NCBI GenBank assembly: GCA_900239685.1
Contig: OENT01000335.1
Coordinates: 62,001 to 126,000 of the forward strand
Reading direction: 5' to 3'
Length of the DNA: 64,000 nucleotides
From: Rotaria macrura
Taxonomy: Eukaryota; Rotifera; Eurotatoria; Philodinida; Philodinidae
Below are positions 13,119-24,834 of the stretch, piece by piece (position 1 is the stretch's first letter; each line of letters opens with the position of its first letter). The translations under genes and the position numbers were made by a program. Below the pieces are notes generated by a model that was not told where the DNA came from, searched no databases, and saw only the letters and a list, made by a program, of their open reading frames with translations.

Positions 13119-13652
13119 CCCAGACCTCACCTATCGTCTACATTCACTTCTACACTTCAATATTAGTGAAAGTGAATATTCATGATGCTTAAAATATGAT
13201 CATTTGATTCTGAGAATAAAATTATGACTACACGCTCGAAGTCGTTATGTAATTATTCGAAAAGGTTTTAAAATGAACTACTAGGTGGATCGTTCCAGCC
13301 ACCGGATACTGCAGAAACTGACCGATACTTCTAGACCTGGGTAAGAAACAGTATATACAGGAGCTGGGTTGTATTTCAGAGATCCGCGAATCAATCGAAA
13401 AAACGACTCGTCACCGCCTCGTCATGCTGGCGAGTTGCTGATTGCTGCCTCGCCTCGCCTCACCTCGCCTATATTTTATAATAAAATAGTTATTTTTAGG
13501 TAGTTTTTCAACCACCCATAGCAATCACTATCTTTTTATTTTATACAATCAAATAAAGAACATTTTATACATTTAAATAAGTTAAAAGAACAAGCATATT
13601 AATGATAATCAAATAAATAAAGATCGTTCATTTTTTTACTGAGCGTATAAAC

Positions 13653-13850
13653 TAGGGATGCACCGGTGAGAAAACGGTGAAGCCGGTAAGAATACGAAAA
13701 ACCTACAGTGAAGGCCGGTGCATTAGCATGGCTGGATTGTGTTAACAGAGAGTTGTCTGAATCATATAAGAAACCGGTGTTCACCGTAGGTTCTTCATCA
13801 GCTTACCGGCTTTCACCGGTCTTAACGATATGCTTGAAAGTGCATCCCTA
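13653..13850. mobile_element. hAT-type MITE, TAGGGATGCAC ends
   Basis: A 198-bp element beginning TAGGGATGCACCGGTGA and ending with the complement TGCATCCCTA; 11 terminal bases match. It is bordered by a perfect 8-bp duplication GTATAAAC (13645-13652 and 13851-13858). The interior carries ACCGG/CACCGGT motifs like the larger element at 60060. It is nested in the composite element and non-coding; short open frames across it are artefacts. Confidence 0.9.
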
Positions 13851-13922
13851 GTATAAACAATGCTCTGAGAACTACGTCGGTGCAATATAGGTGGACTAGA
13901 CTGTATAATTAAATATACGTTT

Positions 13923-15047
13923 CCCAGGTCGATCAAAACGATCCGTAAACGGTCGTAAACGATACCATTTCGGTGAAATACGATGGTCGTGGCGGATAAT
14001 CGTTTACGAATGATCGTATACGAGATTTTCACGGGGAAATACGACAGAAATTAGGGTGGTCGTTTAAGGACCATTGCAAACGATAGCGTTACGACCATCG
14101 CAAACCGTCCGTATTTCAATCGTATTTTCCGTATGGTACCAGACCATATGAGAAAATATTTTAGTAGGGCAATAATGTTTTTTCTTAGTTCTCGTTCGAA
14201 CTGTAACTATTGTTGCGTTTTATATTTTTATTCCGCTCTCCTTCGCTTGAATCACAGCGCCATCTCTCCTACTCTGTAATATGCGCATAAATTACACCAA
14301 TCACTGTATATATGTGATAACAGTTAGAAATGCTTTCTTCTCTTCATATGTACATCTTTTTCGTTCGGATTAGATGAGAGCATGAATTCTAGTAATGGTA
14401 ACTAGAAGTTATTTATATCATTTAGTTTTAAATTTATTCTTTTACTTAAATTTATTTTTATCAAATTTTAGATTTTATTATATTTCGATTTTTATTTAAT
14501 TTTTAATTTATATCTAATTTTAGATTTATTTTTATTTCGATTCTTAATTAACTTTTTAATTTTTATCTAATTTTAGATTTAACTTTTATTTTCATTCTAA
14601 TTTTTATTTGATTTTTGCAAACTTTTTATTGATTTAATTTTTTTAACCTATCATTTATTTCATTTTCATTGAAAGCTATTTTTTTATTGTAATTTCTTTT
14701 ATTATTATTTTGTTAAATAAATTTAATTTTGATCTTAATAAAATTTTATCCGTTGTAAAAAACGTGGAGTCAGGTCTGAAAAAAACTGCAGGAAAGCAGC
14801 TCATTTACTGCCGTGCACAATAAAGAATACTATCCGTAAACGGCCACTGTAATTCTTCGTTAACGGGCGTTTACATCCCCGTATACGGTACGGAAAAATA
14901 CGTCCGTATTACTGCCCCTGTTAAAACGGGGTAATACGGCGCCGTAACGAGCCGTATTTTCATCGTAAACAGCCGTAGTTACACCGTATCCTTGTCGTTT
15001 ACGACCGTAAACGACGCCGTAACGGTATTCGTTTTCATTGACCTGGG
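13923..15047. mobile_element. CCCAGG-ended DNA element, CGTAAACG-rich
   Basis: A 1125-bp element starting CCCAGGTCGATCAAAACGA and ending with an imperfect complement (CCCAGGTCAATGAAAACGA on the other strand). Both flanks carry TT, an apparent 2-bp duplication. The outer arms (about 230 bp each) are dense in CGTAAACG/CGTTTACG and CCGTAAACGG words. The middle (14400-14760) is nearly pure A/T with repeated TTTTTATCTAATTTTAGATT-like units. It has no coding capacity. It is not hAT by its ends; the superfamily is unknown. Confidence 0.65.
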
Positions 15048-15484
15048 TTATCCAGAGTGTGCTAAAGTTCATCTAGAAAAAAGAAAACTGCATAGGTGCA
15101 CAGGATTATGATCGAATAAACTAATTTTTTTTCTAACGGTAGAGATACTTCAATGTTTGTATTGATCAGTAAAAGGTTCGATAACATCAATTAGACTTAT
15201 TATCACTAATTTAAAAGATAAAAATTCACATTTCTTTGCGAAAGATAAACTATAAATTTGGGGTTTCTATAATCGGATGCAAATTCCCGTGTTCTTAGAT
15301 TTTCAAAAGTATGTAATACTTTATTTGAATCCTTGAGTTTTCTCAATTTTATCTAACTTCACAAAATCCTCTCAAATTCGTTTACACTGAAAAGATCTGA
15401 AAAGACCAGTGACTTTAGTTGAAGTTTGATAAAGTACTCCTTTGGACAGTGAACAAAATAGCAACACTTCTCGAGAACTTACTG

Positions 15485-17503
15485 CCCAGGCAAACAAAAA
15501 ATAGGAAGGACGCCCAACATGACTAGTCTCAAGCGTCAACACTACTTGCCAGGTCTCGTCTGGAACATCTAGCTTACCCATCAGGACGGGTTGCTTGTAG
15601 GCACAATGTCTTGCAACTACGTCTCGACTAGTCGAAAAATTCGTAATACCCGTCAAGTCCAGTCCGTTTAGTCTGATTGCTGAACTCTGACTAGTCTGCA
15701 TTTGAGAAAAGGTTAAATGGGGGGTGAAGAAACGTGGATTTGAACATTCTACCCGACAGTATATGATACCTGATGGATATTCATATGGCAAATCAGATGC
15801 TAGCCAAGGACTAGCGTCGATGTTGGTTGTCTAAAAAACAGCCTCACGGTGGTTAATCTGACATATTATTAAAACTAGTTGAAAAAAGTCTTAATTAGCC
15901 CAAAATGCTTTCTAATAATTATGCTGGCTAATTGGAGCTGTTGTGTATGATTTTCATTACTAATGCGTTTCAGAGAAAGTGCTGAATTATTTAGTTTAAA
16001 ATAGCCTGTAATTTGAAAAAGATCCGTTTCTCTTGGTTTAATTGTCAGAAGTTCTCATTTCGACTACTATCAATCGAATTAGACTAAAGAGCGGGTAACA
16101 TACGGAAGTTTTTTAGTATCTTTATACTTGTTTAGTATGATTAATGCATAATCAAGAGCATTCAGGATATGAAGTAGGTGCTGGAATAGTAATCATACCG
16201 TTATAGGTTTCAAGTAAGGGTCAACACTCATAATTATTGAGAAGATAAATTAAAATTTATGGTGTAAAAATATGCCGTCCCTTGATATTGAGATCTTTTC
16301 AAGTCCACTGTGTGAAATCATGTAGTTTAATAGGAATTAGTTTTTTCTCTTTATGACTGACGGTTAAACTTGGCCTTTCACATCATGGCCATGAAAATTA
16401 GCAACAATTATACAATCGAATTTGCGCATGCATGCAAACTTTTATCAGAATTTGTTTTTACTATAACTAAAATCAGTCTACGAATAGAACCGAATTTGCA
16501 TTTGTTTATACTAAAAATACTTGAGAACATTAGAGCGAAAGAAAAGAATGGGATTAAATTACGGAATACAATATTTTGTTCTAAACGATGTTTATCAATC
16601 TTTATCATTGACAATAAATTAATATGCATAAAATAAAGTCAAAAAATAAATTTAGAAAACTTGAAATGTTTTGTATCAAATACTAATGTACCTTAAACTG
16701 AATTCTTGGTAACATAGATTTTTATAATGATAAATTGTACCAAAGAAATTCAATTTATCTTTAAATTTCGATTGCGGAAATTGAAATCAAAAATAAACTA
16801 AGACTTTTATTGGAAAAAATTATATCTATTAATTTAAAGCTATCTTTAATTTATTTTTCAATTTAACAACAAAGAGATATTTTTAATGCAAATCGATTAC
16901 ATGCACTTTTTATAGCAACCGAGAAAAAAGTTGCACTTAACCCATCGAAATAAAATTTAAAATTATTTTATTTGGTCTTAGTAATTCTCATTCTGTGAAA
17001 GTAATTTTTATTTATATTAACAATTGCAACTATGAGTAAAATTCTATTAAATAGCATCTTTCGATGACTACTGATATGTAGGAATTTTCAATTCTATCAT
17101 ATAGTTCAATCGGCTAAACTATATGGGTAAGTGATACATTGAACGCATGTTCGAATCTAATATTCAGCAGTATATTCCTATCATTTAGACTAGTCCGGAC
17201 TCAACTAGTACATAAAGCTACCACTGATGACATACGAAACAGTGTATGCTCTGATTTTTTCAGTTCAGCACGTTTTTGGACGGGCGACAAGACAGTACAA
17301 CATGTCTAATCTGTTTTGAGAAAAAGATCAGTCATATTCAACAGAAGGACGTCCATCTGTCATGTGCTCATGACGTGAGATGTAGACTCTAATGATTGCA
17401 GACTAGTCATATTCCAGTCGGTTTTGAGAAAAAGACGAGACAGGTCGCTCCGTCATGACTAGAAATTCGACTAGACTTTTTACCCGTCTTTTGCTTGCCT
17501 GGG
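15485..17503. mobile_element. CCCAGG-ended DNA element, GACTAGTC-rich
   Basis: A 2019-bp element beginning CCCAGGCAAACAAAA, ending with TTTTGCTTGCCTGGG (14 of 15 terminal bases match) and flanked by TG on both sides. About 250 bp at each end carries repeated GACTAGTC palindromes (for example near 15520, 15630 and 15690 on the left, 17190 and 17402 on the right) and GAGAAAA blocks. The core at 15850-17150 is AT-rich with no recognisable transposase. It shares CCCAGG ends and a 2-bp flank with 13923-15047, so the two may be one family. Confidence 0.6.
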
Positions 17504-18067
17504 TGACAAATCATATTTTTAGAGGTCTTATTTGCTGATCATTTTGGTTAACAGATGTTCCATGTTCATCAAGAAAAGGTGTTCCCCGAGTCAAAATACT
17601 GGAGAACAGCAAATAGTGTTGGTCAAAGCAAACGACATTTTCTAGTACTATGACTCAGATACCGTTAGCTCTTGATGAAAATAGAACAATTTTTTAACCA
17701 AAATGATCAGTATAACAATCTCTAAAAAATGGAATTTGCGAATAAATTTTGGGATACATCGTTATTTTTTGTGGTTGACGACTGATAGAAGTGTGTTGGG
17801 AAAGGTCAAACTCCGTGTTCAAGTAGATGATACTATAGCTTTCAAGTGTGTTAATAAGCTGCTACCAGTTGAATAGAAGCTTGGAAGTATCCTCTACCAT
17901 ATCACGAAAAATATCACATATTTTGTTCATCACTCTGTAGAGATATACAGTTTTCTTTTTTAAGCTGATTGCTGAGACACCCTGCACACTAAGTTATTGT
18001 CCTGATTTGATAAACTTCACTACAAATGAAAACGCTTAGAAAGAGCTGCATAAAATAGAAAGATATC

Positions 18068-18113
18068 CTTAGAATGTTATTTTCCATTTATTCATTAAAA
18101 ATAACATTCTAAG
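18068..18113. repeat. Perfect 16-bp inverted repeat (hairpin)
   Basis: CTTAGAATGTTATTTT and its exact complement AAAATAACATTCTAAG are separated by 14 bases. The hairpin abuts the GC-rich right arm of the composite element and may be part of its original interior or a small insertion. Confidence 0.7.
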
Positions 18114-18244
18114 TATAGGCGAGTCGACTCGGTGATTTACAAAGTCAACTCGTGCTCGCCGCGGTGCAGAAAATGGCGACTCTGCTCGGCTCGCACCGCC
18201 ACGAGGCGAGTAAACTCGGCGATTTTCGGATCTCTGTTGTATTT

Positions 18245-19558
18245 ACTGTGATTGTTGTGAATGACTATTCTGGATATCAATTCAATTACTTTCTGGATTT
18301 CGTTTTTGAGAGAAGTACATTATAAAGAAGTACGTAAGTGTTCTATTCGAATACGACCAACATTCAAGTCAATGAAAAGCGATTGAATCATGAATCATGA
18401 AAGAATTAAAATATCAAATGAGCAAGTATGACGAGAAAGACATCTACAGTGTTTTACATACAAAAAAAATTTCTACTTTGATTCTCACCATTAGTAGAAG
18501 AGGTTACGGTATTTGTAATATTGTTAGGCGCACACTATAATTGAGTTCGAGAACATATTGGATATCCTATAAATCAAATCGAATCAATTTTGAAGTAATT
18601 ATCTCAAGGTCATATAGAAAAAAAAACAATCAGATGGGTTTGAATTTTGAATAGAAATCATTGACTGCCATGTTTTTACTTAGAAGCGAATTGCTCGAAC
18701 TTCACAATGATGTGTGGCTTCTCCGAAGTTACTGCGAGTACAGACGAACAGAATCAGAAGACTGCAGAATCGCTTGAAAAGTGTCAATGGAAATAAGTTT
18801 TCTCTATAAAGTTGGAATATTTCTATTAGCTTTTTAATTATGCAATGTTATAATGTCACGAAAATTGGTATAACTGCAATTGTGAGTACTCACTTCATCG
18901 ACGAATGAATTTCATGATGTGTAAAAGTACTTAAGAAGCTTGAGTTAGAATAATTATGCCTTTTATGAAAGTTAATGTGTTTAAATATGTCAAGAAGAAA
19001 ATGATCATTCTAACTGCGGACATTATTCTGTTTCATTGCGTTTGCTAAGAGCATTTACACACACAGTAAGAAAACCAAAATAGATGTTGAAACGCAAAGA
19101 AGAAGATTTATACGTATAAATCTTCAAGTTTCTATTCTAACTAAGAACTGTATAGTATCTTTTTAATTGAAGTAGAAGTTCGAAGTTGATGAAACGCTTC
19201 GAACATTTTTATCATAATTTGTACATCACGTAAGGTATGTCTTAGTCAACATTTTATTCGGTACGTTATAAATAGACTAAAGAGAAAATTACGCAGATGC
19301 AAAAAATGCATGTCAAATAAAAAATTTACCTTCAAAATCAAAAAACGATTTATTCCACTTATCATTTAATGTATTTGCTTTTTTACGGCTACTGCGCTTA
19401 AGTGGCTGTTTCATGTTTATTAATTGCAGAACAAAAAAGCAAATCTCTATTTGACAATGAAGAAAAAGAAAAATGTAAATGATTTGGTATGCTACATGGT
19501 TTCATTTTCTTTTCGATTAACTATAATCATTCATTTTTCATTTCGAAAGTCACCGTAG
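18245..19558. other. Gene-free stretch upstream of the 19.6-kb gene
   Basis: Nothing recognised on either strand. The last 60 bp before 19559 is pyrimidine-rich and ends CACCGTAG directly before the ATG. This could be a 3' splice site used by a 5'-UTR intron or by spliced-leader addition. Confidence 0.3.
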
Positions 19559-20419
19559 ATGCTGAAAACAGGATATTCATACAAACCATCGATTACACAA
19601 CACGATGCCAAACAACATTTACATGATGTTCGCTATGAGCGTCAAAATCGATTAGCATCAATAATTAATGAATGTCATCAACTTCGTATTTTACATAAAC
19701 AGATTTTCGATAATCAATTAAATGTAAATTCAAAGGAGAAAATTATCCTACCAAAGCCGTTAAAAAGGGAATCTATATTTATTTATAATCAACACGTTGA
19801 CTCGAATAATGAATTTCCTATTGTAAAAGAATCATCGGAATATTTCTGCGAATCTTCATATTCTTTCTTAGACAATACAATATCAAAGTAAAGAAAAAAC
19901 TTTGTTTAATTTCGAATTGAAAAGAAAAATTCTTGTCATATTTATAGTAAACGATTATTATCCCCAATTACTAGAAAAAAGAATCAACAACAATGCGAAA
20001 GTGTTTCATCGGTGGCAACTCTAGATAAAAAAACAAATAAAGTTTTTGAAAGATGGCCTGATCTATTACATATCAGTCAAATCATTGAATATCCTATGAA
20101 TAATTTGCCTCCAATTTTAACTTCAAATCAACCGAAGAATACAGTCAATAAAAAAAATCTGAATAAGTCGACTCGATTTTTTGATGCCATCAAACAAATT
20201 CAAAATCGCTCGTCGATTCAACGACAATTATTACAAAAGAAATCCAACGATGAATCAACCACTCATGAAAAAACAGTTACTAATGATTCAATCAAAGACG
20301 TAGAACTGAAACTCCCCGCCATAGTTTGTCCATCATCGGTGTATTATTCGAGAAGAATTCTAACACGGCAATGGTTATGTAAAACTTACTTTTCAACGGG
20401 CACTGTTCCTCTCATATGA
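19559..20419 (+). CDS. Unknown protein, two frames separated by an intron and a possible 1-base frameshift
   Basis: The first part runs 19559-19887 (109 codons, basic, with a helical stretch around residues 20-50). A consensus 61-bp intron follows at 19888-19948 (GTAAAG ... TTTATAG). Continuing from 19949 gives a sensible frame until the A5 run at 19976-19980. There the frame must shift by one base to enter the long second frame, which runs to the stop at 20419. In the straight frame a TAG is met soon after the run. One extra A in the run would reconcile everything; a different donor at 19823 joined to an acceptor at 19975 is the alternative. The protein is K/N/Q/S-rich and no family is recognised. 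The gene converges on the F-box gene, with 64 bp between their stop codons. Confidence 0.5.
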
Positions 20420-20483
20420 ATTTTTATTTACAAAAGAAAAAATTGTGTATATACATATTATTATGCACATAGAAATTGTCATT

Positions 20484-21635
20484 TTAAATTAACATAAATA
20501 CAAGTTTTCGTGGTGTGATAGGTTTTGATGTAGATGAACGTTGTTCATAATGACACAGATGTGCGGAATCCTATTTCAAAAGAATCATAAATATACTTTG
20601 AAAGCAACATAACTGACCTGCCAGAATAGATGTTTACATGATTGACATTGATGTATCATTTCTGCATAAACATCTCGAAGACCGTAGTGCTTTTTTAATT
20701 TAAAGTAAATCTTTTTCCAATCAATATTATCCATATCTTTATCTTTGTGTTGTCGTCGAATTATACCAAGAATTTTTTCTCCTAATTCTATGTTATTACT
20801 ATTCTGTGTTTCGTCACCAAAATGATACAGACATAGTTGACGCCAGAGAAGTAATTCTTGAGTTACTCGATAGAAATTTGAATTAATCATACCAACATGA
20901 ACTATGTCTTGACCATTGTCTAATCGTTGTATGATTTCAAGTTGCATTTCAATAGGAAGACAATCAAATTTCGATTTACCATTTTCTTCATCTGTTTTAA
21001 TTTTATTAATTCGTACTTGTTTGATTGTCTCTTTCATATGTGCTAACATTTCGATATGTTGACGCCATAGAGCAGCTGAACCAATATAATAAAAAAATGG
21101 ATATGCGCTATGGATTGAATTATGAAATTGTGTTACAATTCGTTGCATTAAAGGAATATTATCACCAGTTTTAAGAGCTATGATAATACAACATCAAGTA
21201 AAATCCATAGGAGACACATACATACCTGTATCAATCATTCGCTCGATTACTTGAAATAAAGAACGTTGAGCATTACCACTTAATTCACTTAATTTTTCTT
21301 TAAATAAAATTTGTACAACCTTGAAATATACATATATGATTAGGTAATCAATTACGATAAGTATTATTCTTACTTTTGCGACATAATTAAAACGTCGCAT
21401 ATTACTAACTGAGTTAGCAATATCAAGTGCATTGAATATATCGGACAAACTTGAGTTTATATTCATTAACTTAATTAACAAAGTCACAATAGATACGAAA
21501 AGAAAACAACGACAATGACAACAACGAACTTACAGAATTTGATGATGAAATTGGTTTGATCGATTGCCATGAACCAATATCAGTTTTAATCCATTGTTCT
21601 CCATATGAGCGCCAATCTCGTCCAATGAATGGCAT
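20484..21635 (-). CDS. FBXO25/32-like: F-box protein of the FBXO25/FBXO32 (atrogin-1) type
   Basis: Five exons on the minus strand: 21635-21534, 21469-21374, 21319-21226, 21177-20618, 20570-20484. The introns are 64, 54, 48 and 47 bp, and all junctions are in frame, giving 312 residues. The start MPFIGRDWRSYGEQW is the conserved N-terminus of FBXO25/FBXO32. RRFNYV, the LSGNAQ stretch, the F-box at about residues 168-217 (DCLPIEMQLEIIQRL to LLWRQLCLYHF), DWKKIYFKL at 250-258 and the CxxC at 275/278 follow in family order. It is expected to be a substrate-receptor subunit of SCF ubiquitin ligase, binding Skp1 through the F-box. It is about 40 residues shorter than vertebrate FBXO32, the loss lying between exons 1 and 2. 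A strong acceptor, TTTTCTTTAG, lies 7 bases before the ATG, suggesting a 5'-UTR intron or spliced-leader addition. Confidence 0.93.
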
Positions 21636-24600
21636 TGTAGTACTAAAGAAAATTCTAATTGAGCTGATTTTTTAAATTAAAGTTAAGCGAAATAGGCCGT
21701 ACAACGTTGTTGTGGCGTGTTCTAAATATTTTCATATAATAAATGCAGATCTAAATCCATCGACTTATATAAGAACTCAGAAAAAAAAAACGGAAGACGA
21801 ATAATTAAAGAGAACAAGGACAGTGTCTCTTCTCACGAGATTGACTCGTGCTGTCTTTCATATGACTGACGCCATTCGCGTACGTACAGAACAGACAAGA
21901 AGTTTAGGAAGAGCATAGACATCGGAAGGAGTTTTCATCATATATCACCATCTGATTGTTTTTCTTGTCAAAAACGATGTCACATGCATTGAGTATGCTA
22001 GCATATGACACATTAACTTAGTTCGCAATTTCATTAATAAGGATTCAATGATTAGTAATAGGCATTGTGTAACTTTATTCAAGAATATTCTCTCTGATTC
22101 GTATAGCAATCTAAACAAAAGCTATGATAAAAGAATGTTTAATACGTGATACTACAATGTATCGAGGCAATAACAATCGCGTGATATAAATGTTAACGAA
22201 GGAACTAAAGTACCATGAATGTATTAAAATGACTGTAGATCAATGATATGAAAATGAACTCCAACATTCTGAAAGCAATGTTATCTAATCATGAAACGAG
22301 ACATGTCGTGATATTGGATCGTATAGTTGAAAAAAAAATTCAATTACAGATTGTAAATTTCATACACTATATGGTTATCAGATTTTCTACTGCTTAAATT
22401 CTATATTATTTTATGGAAATATTCATTTAATAAAACAACAATGTGACCGAGTAACCTCTAACGAATAACTTTACTTTGAACATCATGTTTCAATCATGAA
22501 ATGTATTTGATTAAAAAAATACGTGAAAAATTACACAATCGATAACGGAAACTTTGTCTTAATTGTGCATTTCTTCATTGTGTCGAAAAAAGAAAAATTT
22601 TCCGCTACCACTTCCGGATAGCATTAAAGATTGATTGCACACAATTTTCCTTTTGCGTAAACAAAAGGCATACAACCGAAATAAATGTTGCTATGTAGGG
22701 TGTTGAGCTTTTCACGTAGCATCTTTTGATCTATTCTAGTTGTTTTTCAATAAAACGTACTTACTAGTTAAAATACAATATAGAAAGTGCAGTAATTCAC
22801 TATTAGTCTCCAGACATCGGCTATAAGTCAAACAACTTCTAGTCCTCGGCCATGTAGAATTTTAAACGGAATCTGTTAACAATATATATAAAGTTTTATT
22901 GATAAGAGTCGACTCTGCTTATTTTAATGGAATCAATCTAAAAATTGATGCCAGATGAGAATTCAAAATTTTTTTCTACATGTACTGTACAGTTTACTAA
23001 GTTTTTATGTTAAAAATATGAGAGTAAACTAGACATTCGATTAGGAATTCATTTTTAATGAATAGCTTTTCGGATCCCACTGAATTACCTCTGCTTCTTA
23101 ACTAGTAGCATCGATTGATTGTGCACTGACCAGAGATTAGCAGTTCTGAATAGATGTTCTTGTAACAATTTTTGTTGGTTCTACATCAAGTAATACATAA
23201 TTGCAATCGATATTATTCTTGATGAAAGTCGTTCAGATTTTATATTTATTCTGTGGAATTGTTCAATATTGTACACGACGTCTTTAATAATAGTGAATAT
23301 TCTGATTTATCTTAAATTTGAATTAAAGGTTAACCCAACTATTGCGAAGAATCGTCATCGTGCTATGCATATCTTCTCGAAGACTTCTCTCGAAATTCGT
23401 GATTTCAATCTTAGAAGTCTAAGTAGAATGATAAGTAAAAACAAAATGGTCGTTTCGGTACCTGCTCGTTAATATAAGATTGTATCGATGGGTGTAGTGG
23501 TCAATTAATCACCATATTGTTAGTGAAAAACTTTATTTATGCTTAGTAAGAGTAAGTTAATGATGAGTATCATTTGATTTGATTCTTTTTGTCATTTGCT
23601 TACATCTGTGACTATCAAGTTTTACTATTTCATGTTTTCAAGAATTGTTGCAACTTCAGAATTACTCTTGTTTCTTAGTTTTGTCAAAGTATAATAATAT
23701 TATATTCTATCATCCATTCTGTTACATGTCCATTCATGTACAAAAATTTTCTCCCATCGATTTTTGTTAACAAGGAAACAAATTTCGTGTTTTCGACTTC
23801 TATGAATTAGATTGCAAAAGAATTACATTAACGATATCAATCAATAGAGTGATGGTCGTTTCAATCTAATGAAATCAAAATGAATGATACTAGGAAAATA
23901 TGAACTGAAAGAATTTGAACAGTACATGCAATATGATCATACTATTTAGAGTAACGGACAGTAAAAAAAATTAGATTAGTCACTTTCTATGTCATGTATT
24001 GTAAAATTACTACTACTATTGCTAAGAGAGGCTTGGATTGAAAATGTATCTGAAAATCAGAATAGATTCTTTTTACAGTACAAGGATGTTAGATAATTCA
24101 GTAGTAACATACTAAAAACTTTAAAAAACTTTCCAAACGAGAAAATATAAAAGTATGAGTATTTATTAAAAATTGTATTAGCATTTCACTTCATAATTGC
24201 ATATGCTTGATATTTTTTCATATCTTGAATGTACATAGAGCATGGACTTCAGAAAGTTCCAGTAAAATGTTTTTTAAATTACACAAGTTAGCCACATAAA
24301 TGGCTGCTATGACAAGTTTCATCGATATCTTATTTTAATTTATGATGGATTATTTGTCATATCACCGTATTGAAAAATGATTAGTCTCATCATCATTTTG
24401 CGATGGTCATTATATAGAATTACGATCGATTATATTGTTATAATGCATTGAAAAGAAAATATGATTACCGAACATGATCAAGCTTCTACTGATGAGTGTA
24501 GTAAAAATACTAGCTAACAGAACAAATAATCGAACAGTACTTGGCATAAAAAAACTACAGGTTTGTTTACAAAGCTTCGATTTCTTTTTCACACTAGCTA

Positions 24601-24834
24601 ATGGGAAACGAAATATCATTGATACACACAGATCTATCAAGAGTTGTACTAGCAACTGTTTCTATTGACATTATACATATATTTTGAAATGTCTTTTAGT
24701 ATCATCAAATGCAAATTATTTTATTGAATTAATTGTAAATATCTAATAAAAAAAGAAGAAAGAAAAGAAATAATAATAGAAATGCAGATTTAATACGGTA
24801 TCACAGTTTTTTCTTTGAGTGACAACATTTGAGC
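21636..24834. other. Gene-free AT-rich DNA
   Basis: No supportable gene on either strand. The overlapping short frames at 24410-24668 lie on opposite strands and match nothing known. Confidence 0.4.

Larger units (their letters stand above)
13377..18236. mobile_element. Composite hAT-type element carrying nested insertions
   Basis: The ends are CAGAGATCCGCGAATC at 13377 and, reverse-complemented, CAGAGATCCGAAAATC ending at 18236: ten bases perfect, then mostly matching. TTGTATTT occurs immediately outside both ends (13369-13376 and 18237-18244), a perfect 8-bp target duplication. CAGAG fits the hAT end rule (A at 2, G at 5). About 100-125 bp inside each end is GC-rich and packed with CTCGCC/GGCGAG units, closing with CTCGCCTATA on the left and TATAGGCGAG on the right. 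No transposase is visible, so this is probably a non-autonomous element enlarged by the insertions listed separately (13653-13850, 13923-15047, 15485-17503). Confidence 0.7.

Noticed and set aside
13599-15791. Several frames of 60-139 codons on the minus strand
   Set aside because: They fall across arms and ends of nested transposable elements and show repeat-derived peptides only.
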